From Neolentinus lepideus HHB14362 ss-1 (lineage: Eukaryota > Basidiomycota > Agaricomycetes > Gloeophyllales > Gloeophyllaceae): DNA of 64,000 bases. The DNA is taken from the NCBI GenBank assembly GCA_001632425.1, contig KV425561.1, positions 124,001 through 188,000 on the forward strand. The letters are read 5' to 3'. Numbering within the stretch: the stretch's first letter is position 1; the number at the start of each line of letters is the position of its first letter. The notes beneath the pieces were generated by a model that was not told where the DNA came from, did not search any database, and saw only the letters and a list, made by a program, of their open reading frames with translations. Shown in pieces: positions 55,852-64,000 of the stretch. The translations under genes and the position numbers were made by a program.

Positions 55852-56276
55852 CCAAACAGAGCAAAAAATTACAATTCAAATGGGTACCCGCTCAACAAAG
55901 TGCCACATTTGGAAGTAAATTACCTAATCTGGGTGATACCAAATTGGTTCAACCCCTTCCACCAATTTCCTTGATTTTGTTTGCATTTTTTTTGGCAAAT
56001 TTTCCGATTTTATACAAGCAGCAAGATGCCATATCTATATATATTTGTCAGCTATTTTTGGCACTGTGACAACCCAGGTGACTTCAGGAATACTTTCAGA
56101 TTTATTGCAATTTTTCCAGATTTTTTCTGGGCCAGGCAGTGTAGAGCTAGGCTATTATTATCCTCACAGAACTGGGGAAATTGCCACATCAGCAAGCTGA
56201 TTACATAATCACTAGACACCACCCCTGCAGTCAAACAGAGCCCAAAATTCCAATTCAAATGGGTACCTACTCAAAA
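55852..56276. repeat. Internal direct repeat pair in an AT-rich insert
   Basis: CCAATTCAAATGGGTACC-like sequence preceded by CAAACAGAGC occurs at 55852-55896 and again at 56231-56276, with about 80 percent agreement by eye. Surrounding DNA is clearly AT-richer than the rest of the window, which suggests a different origin for 54.8-56.9 kb. Confidence 0.6.
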
Positions 56277-57064
56277 ATTGCTATTTTAGATTAGGTAATC
56301 CTACCTGGGTCTGCCCTTCTCAGAAATCCCCCTGAATTTTTGCGCATTTTTAGGCATTTCCCCCTTTTTATTAGAGCCTGAAATGGCCATTTTCCCACAG
56401 CCCAGATACATCCCATAGTTATTTGTAACCCTACCAGTGCCCAAGAATATATTCTCATTTTTCACAAATTTTCACACAATTCTTTTGCTTAGTGGCTGAA
56501 ATTCGTAATTATTGTATAATGCAGCCCGAGGATGAAGATAGACAACAAAAATAGTGATGATGCACTTGGCATTTGCAGGCAAGTCAAATCCAAACTCCAT
56601 GTATGTCATAGACTGTCGCAGCGGCACAGCATTTCGACCGACCAATCTCCAGACGACGCAGAAAAGTTCGCGCCACAATGGCTCCCACGGTAAGAAACGT
56701 GCTCCCCAACAGAAACAAATCCACAGGGACCTACACAGGGGTCGTAAATCAACGAAAATATTTAAATACCTCCAATTATAGATGTTTATAATAAATTTGA
56801 AGTCTTGGGAAGAACGGATCCAATGCAGCAGAGCGGCACGCTGAACACAAGAAAAGTTGACTCCAAATCCAGTTTGTAGTTAACACTACGAGCGGAGATT
56901 CAAAATCCATCACAATTTTTGAAGTAAGACTACAAAATTAGTTCTCACGTATTCTCGGCACGCGGTTCCCACGACTTTCGAGGTTCGGCTCCCTCGGCTA
57001 AGATTTTCCAGGCTAAAAGGACTCGTAACATAGTCACTATCTAATCACAGATTACAAGGTACCT

Positions 57065-58120
57065 TGCCCGCGGTGGGTGGCACTTGCATGGTAACGTTCC
57101 GCTGCTGCTAGTAGATCTGAAATGCTCATGTGCTCTGCATCTAGTCTGCCCCTTGAATGTCGGTTCAGCTATTCGACGATCAACGTTCAGGATTAAGGTG
57201 TGTACTATGTAACTGTTATGGACGTACACTTGGGAGACAAGTCTATACAGAAGTCACTTGTATTGACGTTTATACGATCCTAGTAAGGCTATACCGTAAC
57301 TGAGTATTAGGTGCTTCACTTCTACTGATCCGCTTATGCACTATTCATAGGCTTTCCATCAGACAACTACCAGCTTTCCTTTACGAAGCTTCTGGCTATA
57401 GCTTGCCCCTCGGTTTCTGCACGATGTTATCACATCATATCTGTCTGCCGTTCTCGCGTGCCCGTCCTGGATGATTAAACTTACGACGCCTATACGGATC
57501 TGCCCAAATCCAGCTTTAAACACAACACCGAGGGATGGACGTCTTTATTTTCTTAGGCGGTGTGGCCATCGTTCTCCGGTCAAGCCTAGGGTCTAATTCC
57601 AGGTTGGTTGGTGTTCACTTGGGTGAGGCTTGGGTGATACTCTCGGGACTTGCGTGCCGTCGCACGACGATTCTGCCTACTCGGTTGAGGATCTCGTCAT
57701 TGGCGAGTATTTCTACGAACAACCTTCTCAATTGATACGTCGTTTTGGACCGTTATGCTATAGCTGGAGACTATGTCCGAGCCTTCCCAGATCCCCCATT
57801 ACAAGGGCTTCGTGAAACCGCGAAGCTTTCGGTCATGGGTTGCTCTTCTTCGTATTCGGCGACGATCGCCCGTGCCAGTGAATCTATACCAAAGCTGTCT
57901 TTTCTGCGACACGAGTGTATGGGAGCGCCGACTTAAGGCATCCGTATCTGTCGTCCGTCCGTCTCTTCTTCTGGATCTAACGGTTCAAATGCTAGCTCAA
58001 CTCTAAACTTAGGTATACACTTTGTTCGCCGCTTCTGCTTCCACGACGGGGCTTGCTCAGGTTTTCTACGGAGGCTGCTGTGCGTTTAAGAGGTATCTAC
58101 TTGGCTGGACGATCCTTGGT
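57065..58120 (+). repeat. Diverged direct repeat, copy B
   Basis: This is the partner of 53400-54515, with the same order of shared blocks: TGCATGGTAACGTTCCGCTG, CCTGGATGATTAAACTTACG, TCTAGGGTCTAATTCCA, CCACGACGGGG, TGGCTGGACGATCCTT. It starts about 3.6 kb after copy A. Confidence 0.75.
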
Positions 58121-60906
58121 CACTAGGTATATAATTTCGCTTATGTCTACCATCTAGATACAGAGTGTGCTCTTCTGTTGAGGAAATTTACCTTGCTCAA
58201 TGATTGCCAGCGCTCGCTCTCACTCCAAGCTGGCTTATCTGCAGCACGGTTGGAACTTGATAGCTTTGATAGTCGATATCTCTGCACGGCTCTCACATAC
58301 TTATGTGTCAGCCATAACCGTTCCTTCTGCTGAATGCTAATTACAAGTCTAAGCTTAGGCTATCTGCTTCTCGGAATTCGACGGCCCAGGTTTGGCCCCA
58401 AGTTCACTGCTTAATACAACACAAGACTGTATTTCGGTGTGTATTTCTGTACTCCTTCCTCTGGATCTTCAACTGTAGCTCGTCCGCGACTGGTTTATCT
58501 TCCCCATGCACAAAGTTGCTGCTATCTATGAAGCTCTTATGTTTGAATTAGTACCGCTGTGCCTTCTCGGCGTTGAATGTCAGTTTGTAATTAAACAGAG
58601 TTAGGCCCTAGCTGGAACGGTGATCAATCTCTGTAGCACTCAGTATGTCCACTATTCCATTCTTAGTGCGCTGATCCTAATTGAATGAAGGATCCTGGTC
58701 TTCAAGATCATCCCCTCGACTGGAGGCCTCTGCATCAGTGCCGCTCTGTTTATCCGCCCCTTCATTGAGGCCGGTGCTCAGGCTCTTCATACTACCAGAG
58801 GCTGAAAGATGGATTAGCGGTAGTTGCGCCTATATCTAGACACTAGGGGTCTGTCATCCGCCGGCTCGCTTGTATCGGGCCAAGCTCGGAGTGCCAAGTC
58901 CCAGGTCTCAAGCTTCAAGTCTCGACTCTAATCTCCTGTAGCATATGTACTATTATCTATCTGCTAAAGATACTACGGGTGCAAGATCCGGTGGGTACGT
59001 CCATTGGTTAGGCCATCTCGCATACCGTATACAAAGACGTTGCGGGTGAGTGGGCTTCTTTCTTACTGTGTGTCCAGCGCTACGGCTTACCATTGTGGAG
59101 CCTCCAAGTGAACAGTCAGAACTCCTGTTCTAGCCGGCTGGATCTGAGGATACATGGCTGAGGCAAGCGGACTTCACACTAAACGCCTTAATAGCAATGA
59201 ATTCCATGGTAAAAGCCAGTACCTTTTGTTGCATTACTTATCTGCTTTCTGTCCCAAGTTTGTCTCTTTTGAGACTCTAACTTCGGAGAAGCAACAGCGG
59301 TATACTAGGCTCTCGACGTCATAAGTGATACATGTCAGTGTGGCCAACTTTAATCGATGAAGATATTCTAGGCACTGTGAAGGGCTTGCCACTGTGACAG
59401 CTTGCTACACTGCGATGTCATATGCCTCTTCAAAGGTTATACGTTACGTGAGTAGTTTTGCTCGGAGGTGCAGTATGTCTACTGACGGGACGTTCTGAAC
59501 GCATTCACGATCGATGCAGCCTGTCGATGTATGGCTTGGCACTTACGGCACTGATTCGAGGCCTTTTGACATAGCGACTGACAATCCGGGGGCATTCACT
59601 CTGGGCATGTGGTCTCTCTCGCTGGAACCTTAGCAGTGACGTTAGGCGGTTGAATGCATTCATCCATTCGGCATAAGTTGGACGAGAAGCCGATTCAAGA
59701 GAGTGGTGCCGATCGGATACTCGCAACGAATGTACTTCAGCAGTGAGTGGACTCGGACACGAGATGCCGACTTGGTCTTGCGTTGGAGCAAGACTTACTC
59801 CCAACTGACTATGCAGCTAGACCTCCCCCAACCTCGAATTCGCCGATCAAACGCGCGGCTAGGACCAAAGCACTTGTTTCACCATCTTTCGATCACCAGA
59901 TATAGTCCAGGTACTATCTGACCGCACGAGGCAGAAATCATTATCAAGTCCATACTTTGCAAGCCTGTCAGGATCGGATTATCGGGTGTCTGACAATCCT
60001 CCCTAGGACCGGGCTGGCGGTATTTTAGCAGAAAGGCGAGATTGTGAATGCAAGTATAGACCACAAACTTGCGTCACCAGTTCCTTCGGTTGGTCACCAT
60101 AGCCGAAGGCGGCGACGTACCGTCACGAGGCTATCGCACGCATCTCTCGATCATGGCAAGCCTGAACTTGCTATCAAGGTAACCTGATGTGTCCTGACTC
60201 TTGGAAACCTTCGCTGCTGAAGTGCGTACGCGCACCTAGATGGACATTCACCTCTTACCTACGTCATGGATTCTGCGTGGAGGTCAGCTGAGCCGGCGAA
60301 ATGTACGTACACACCTTAGCATCCTATAGCCGAAGGTACCTTCAATCACCATAGCTGCCGAAGATGAGGCTAGTTTCGTGAAGATCTGTGAGCAACCCTT
60401 TCACGTCGAGGGTCTCTGAATCGCTGTGCATTGGAGACCATTGAATAATATTGTGAAGCATGGAAACTTACAAATACGTCATCGAAGCTCCTTTCTGTAA
60501 ACGGTGAATGCCACAAGGTAAATACCTCAGTCGACGCTCACATGGTCTTTTCCAATTGTCTGAATCAATGCAAGGTGAGATTGGGGTAAGTGCTCTAGCC
60601 GAAGGAAGTCCGTGTTAGCTTGTGGCTGAGCGGCACTTTCTTGTGGCATCCCCCGATGTCCTTCAACATGTCACCTGAATACTCTCAGACTCGGCTTGTT
60701 CTACACGTCAGGGAAGAAGTCTTGTACAATTCTTGTTTACCCGGGAACGAGGACAATTGGATACATTGCAGATGAAGAGATAACACAGAAAGTCGTGTGA
60801 CGGACGAGCGCTCGTCCTGCTTCTCTTCATAGTTGTGCCATTGGGAAGACCGTACGTAGTGGATACCGTGAGTACTAAGAGACGCAATCCGCACTGAAGG
60901 GTGAGG
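58121..60906. other. 2.8-kb gene-poor DNA, probably degenerate repeats
   Basis: No frame over about 100 codons shows a recognisable motif, and the DNA has stops in all frames at short intervals. Related fragments around CACCATAGCCGAAGG (60095-60109) and CACCATAGCTGCCGAAG (60347-60363), plus CTAGCCGAAGG near 60597, hint at an old tandem or dispersed repeat. No RNA gene was seen. Confidence 0.45.
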
Positions 60907-61514
60907 TTAGGATTTGGGAGCACTGTTGAACTGTGATACGAGTATTAGAACGATATCCTCTTGCACCGTCTTTAAGAATATACTCACGATGTCTCTTAAT
61001 TGCGACTGAGCATCATTGAACTGCTTCTCCAGGTACTTTGTCTGTAGCGTCTGATTAATCAGATAGCGAGGACACGCAAGCTATCGAGAATTCGACCTTT
61101 TTATTTAGCCCGTTAATGTCGTCTGACAGCTCTTTCTCTTGGGACTTCAAGTCCTTCTCCATCTCAGGTCGTGGAACCATCACAAACCTACATTCGAGCA
61201 GACATACGAGGCAGCAGCGTCAGAAAGCCACGCACCGAGACAGAGGCGGAGGTACTGACATCTTGCCGACACCTTTGTACATGTTCACGTCCAGCTCCAT
61301 GCCACTGATCTCGTCAATTGTCAGCTGAAGTATACGCCTCTCGCGTTCCTTCGCGGCCGTCTGTTGTTTCGTCAAGTTGAGAGCCCGCTGCGACTGGATA
61401 GCGGTTTGTTGGATTTGGACTAAGATCTGACTTTATGTCAGATTACCTGCAGAGTAAGAAGATGCGGACTGAAAGGGCGACCTTTCGTAGAGTTTCATCG
61501 GGGAGACTAGCCAT
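60907..61514 (-). CDS. PFD1: Prefoldin subunit 1
   Basis: Prefoldin is a six-subunit chaperone that hands unfolded actin and tubulin to the CCT chaperonin. This beta-type subunit was found by joining five small exons: 61514-61482, 61426-61260, 61187-61097, 61050-60988 and 60930-60907. They give 125 residues, close to the usual 120 or so. The sequence begins MASLPDETLRK. The two long helices show heptads (ILVQIQQTAIQSQRALNLTK and TLQTKYLEKQFNDAQSQLRD), with the beta-hairpin hallmark MYKGVGKMFVMVPRPEM between. The end is IFNSAPKS. Phases agree at every junction. The first and last exons (33 and 24 nt) are below what simple gene finders report. It diverges from SNU114, with only 250 bp shared for both promoters. 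Confidence 0.92.
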
Positions 61515-61764
61515 GACGAAGACTAGAGTAGCTTATGAATTAGGAATGTATTGCAGGAGGGTTGGGACGGCACTACGAATTCTGTGGCGGCGTGTAGAAG
61601 GAAGTACTTCGGACTTCAAATTTTGTAGGCAAACTGTAGGCGCGCCTCACTCCAACTTTACTATTCAAGGGTTGCATTAACTTGCAGACCCACAAACCAA
61701 AAGGCTCTCCTTACTGGCAATCTGTCAAGTCGACTTAAGCTTTGTGCACTGTCTCTTGGTCACA

Positions 61765-64000
61765 ATGGCGTCTTTCGAAGATTACGACGAGTTCGGTAAC
61801 TACATTGGTGCTGACCTCCAGTCAGACGAGGAGGAAGATAACGTCCCGCAGCAGACGTTTATCCCACAGCAACAAACAGCAGCACCCCTCGAAGGATTTG
61901 ACGATGACGAGCCCATGGAACCGCCAGCAGACAATGCGCTCATGGAAATAGACGGTGTGTGCTTTTCGTCCATTCGAGGGTGTCTTGACGTGTTTACGCA
62001 TTTATAGAACCCGTACATAATGCCATCGTCCTTCATGAGGACAAGAAGTACTACCCCAGCGCATCAGAGGTCTATGGCGAGGACGTGGAAGCAATTGTGC
62101 AGGAAGAAGATATGCAACCGCTGTCGGAACCTATCATCGCACCTGTGAAGGTGCGAAAATGGACGGTAGAGGAGAAGGACATGCCGGAGACGCGATTTGA
62201 CAAGGGGTGAGCAATTTGTTGGATCGTTGGTGCCGCTGACACGTAATCGGGCGTGGAAGGTACTTGTTGAGTATGATGGCGTTCCCCGAATTCGTGCGCA
62301 ATGTAGCAGTTGTGGGTCATCTCCACCATGGAAAGACATCGTTATTGGATATGCTGGTTTTTGAGACACACAAGTTGACGTGGGACGCGGACAAGCCGGT
62401 TAGTGGTTGTATTTCACTGGTTTCATCTTACCTTAACAGACAGGTTGCGATAGTTGCGGTATACGGATACACACCACTTGTCACGCCAGCGTGAAATCTC
62501 CATCAAGTCCTCACCCATGTCCCTCATACTGCAGTCCAGTGCTGGCAAATCACATCTAATCCATCTCATTGACACACCCGGACACGTAAACTTCGTCGAC
62601 GAGGTTGCTTCAGCAGTGCGTTTGGTAGATGGTATCGTTGTGGTAGTGGACGTCATTGAAGGGGTAATCCCGTATGCATCCTTTCCTCCGTCACTTTGAT
62701 ACTTATTGGACCCAATCAGTGCATGGTCAACACAGAACAAATTTTGCGACATGCCATCCGAGAGAACGTCAAGATCACTCTAGTAGTAAACAAAATTGAT
62801 CGGCTTATTCTCGAGCTGCGAATTCCTCCCGCTGACGCGTTCTACAAAATTAAGCACACGATAGAGGAGATCAATACGTTCATCAGGTTGGAACATGCTG
62901 TGGAAGTCGTGTATCAGAATCCGCTAATGTTCATATTTACAGTACCATAAACCCAGATCCTGAGCTGCGGCTGAGCCCTGAACGGGGCAATGTGGCATTC
63001 GCAAGTACAGATCTACATTGGTGTTTCACTCTCCGTTCATTTGCGCAGATGTACGCTGACGCGTATGGTGCGTCTAACGTACTCTCCTGAAACCTTAAAT
63101 CCAATTAAAAACGACACCAGGTCCTCTCGACGTCTATTCCTTCGCTGACCGCCTTTGGGGCGACATCTACTTCAACTCCGAGACGCGCAAATTCACTCGG
63201 AAACCGTCCGACCCTGAGCACAAGCGTACTTTCGTCCATTTCATCATTGAACCCCTCTACAAGCTCTACAGCCAGGTTCTGAGCGAGGATACTGAGACCC
63301 TGAAGGATACGCTAAAGGGTCTGGGGATCTCGCTGAAGCCGGTGATGTACAAGATGGACGTGAGGCCATTGCTCAAAGCGATCTTGGACCAGTTCTTCGG
63401 GCATGCCACGGGGCTGGTGGATATGATTGTGGAGAATGTACCATCGCCGGCAGAGGGTGCCGAGACGAAGGTAGGTTTCCATGCCATTATTCGTGTTATG
63501 CATTTTTTGAAGTTGAAGTTGGTGTGATAGGTTCAACACACGTATACGGGTCCCCAGACATCGCACGTCGCTAAAGCCATGAGAGAGTGCGATGCTGATG
63601 CACCAGTCATGGTTCAAGTCACCAAATTGTACCACACAACAGACGCGCAGTCATTCCGTGCCTTTGGGCGCGTTATGAGTGGTACACTGAGGAAGGGGAC
63701 TGAGATTAAGGTGCTTGGTGAGGGTTATTCACCGGAAGACGAGGAGGACATGATGAAGGTGAATGTCGAGGATATCTGGGTCAGCGAGTCACGGTAAGTG
63801 CACAGCATTTATATAGATACTGGGGAGCCCATTTTGTCCTGTTTAGCTACTTCATTCCGGCAGAGGAAGCACCCGCAGGCAATTTGGTCCTCATCGGTGG
63901 AGTCGATGCGTCAATAACCAAAACTGCCACGCTCGCATCACCCGACATCGATGATGACCTGCACATCTTCGGCCCCATCAAGCACATCACGCAGTCCGTC
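61765..64000 (+). CDS. SNU114: U5 snRNP GTPase Snu114, partial (right edge)
   Basis: Snu114 (human EFTUD2) is the EF-2-like GTPase that controls Brr2 during spliceosome activation and disassembly. The start [20 protein letters not shown] and the acidic N-terminal region are typical. The GTPase motifs are present: G1 [10 protein letters not shown], the switch I region [13 protein letters not shown]3 DTPGHVNF and G4 [15 protein letters not shown]. The family-specific [19 protein letters not shown] follows. Beyond lie [20 protein letters not shown], the domain II piece [20 protein letters not shown] and [22 protein letters not shown]. The frame is still open at the window end near [13 protein letters not shown], so roughly half of the usual 970 or so residues are present. 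About eight exons are visible. The Gly residue in the unusual G1 (GHLHHGKT) is normal for Snu114. Confidence 0.94.

Noticed and set aside
53400..58120. Intact LTR retrotransposon with A and B as LTRs
   Set aside because: The copies are too diverged, do not show TG...CA ends, and no reverse transcriptase or integrase motif lies between them.
1..64000. CRISPR array, bacterial operon or insertion sequence
   Set aside because: Spliceosomal introns, an intron-bearing tRNA and eukaryotic families throughout show nuclear fungal DNA; no regularly spaced repeats were seen.

Overview
The window looks like nuclear DNA of a filamentous basidiomycete, most likely a mushroom-forming Agaricomycete. Genes are intron-rich, with introns of about 50-65 nt that have GTRNGY-type donors and CAG/TAG acceptors. 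Several families are typical of such fungi: a DUF6534 membrane protein, an atypical homeodomain protein, and long low-complexity Ser/Pro proteins. Most coding regions only become visible when small exons are joined, so I built gene models by hand from splice sites, reading phase and conserved motifs. Exon borders are read from the sequence but have not been tested against transcripts.

Layout from left to right. The first 1.35 kb shows no recognisable gene. A mitochondrial isocitrate/2-methylisocitrate lyase (1350-3626, +) is followed by a long disordered protein (3886-7696, -) and an RNF126-type RING E3 ligase in nine exons (9243-10917, +). A 5.8-kb Mutator-like transposon (11080-16895) is inserted about 150 bp downstream of the ligase. 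It has matching 23-bp termini and a 9-bp target duplication. It carries one gene that joins a Ulp1/SUMO-type cysteine protease to a MULE transposase, and that gene is now broken. Next come a DUF6534 seven-helix membrane protein, a metallo-beta-lactamase-fold hydrolase, the Ski2 RNA helicase, a homeodomain protein, an intron-containing tRNA-Tyr, a nucleobindin/Ssp120-like EF-hand protein, the very long DOP1 gene (29611-36425, -), an acidic nuclear-looking protein, a GFA/CENP-V-type protein, ATP synthase subunit e, IST1, a SAM methyltransferase, an R3HCC1-like RRM-fold protein, a SIKE/SCI1-type STRIPAK coiled coil, and a 681-residue protein of unknown function.

From about 51 to 60.9 kb the DNA is gene-poor and repeat-rich. 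Two diverged direct repeats of about 1.1 kb (around 53.4-54.5 and 57.1-58.1 kb) flank an AT-richer insert. The insert has its own internal repeat and a broken coding fragment that weakly recalls Tse2-type ADP-ribosyltransferases. The right edge returns to housekeeping genes: prefoldin subunit 1 in five small exons (60907-61514, -), diverging from the U5 snRNP GTPase Snu114, which runs off the window (61765 onward, +).

The housekeeping genes are not one pathway, but several serve common systems. Dop1, Ist1 and the Ssp120-like protein act in membrane traffic. Ski2 and Snu114 act on RNA. The lyase and ATP synthase subunit e act in mitochondria. The most interesting element is the protease-transposase MULE.
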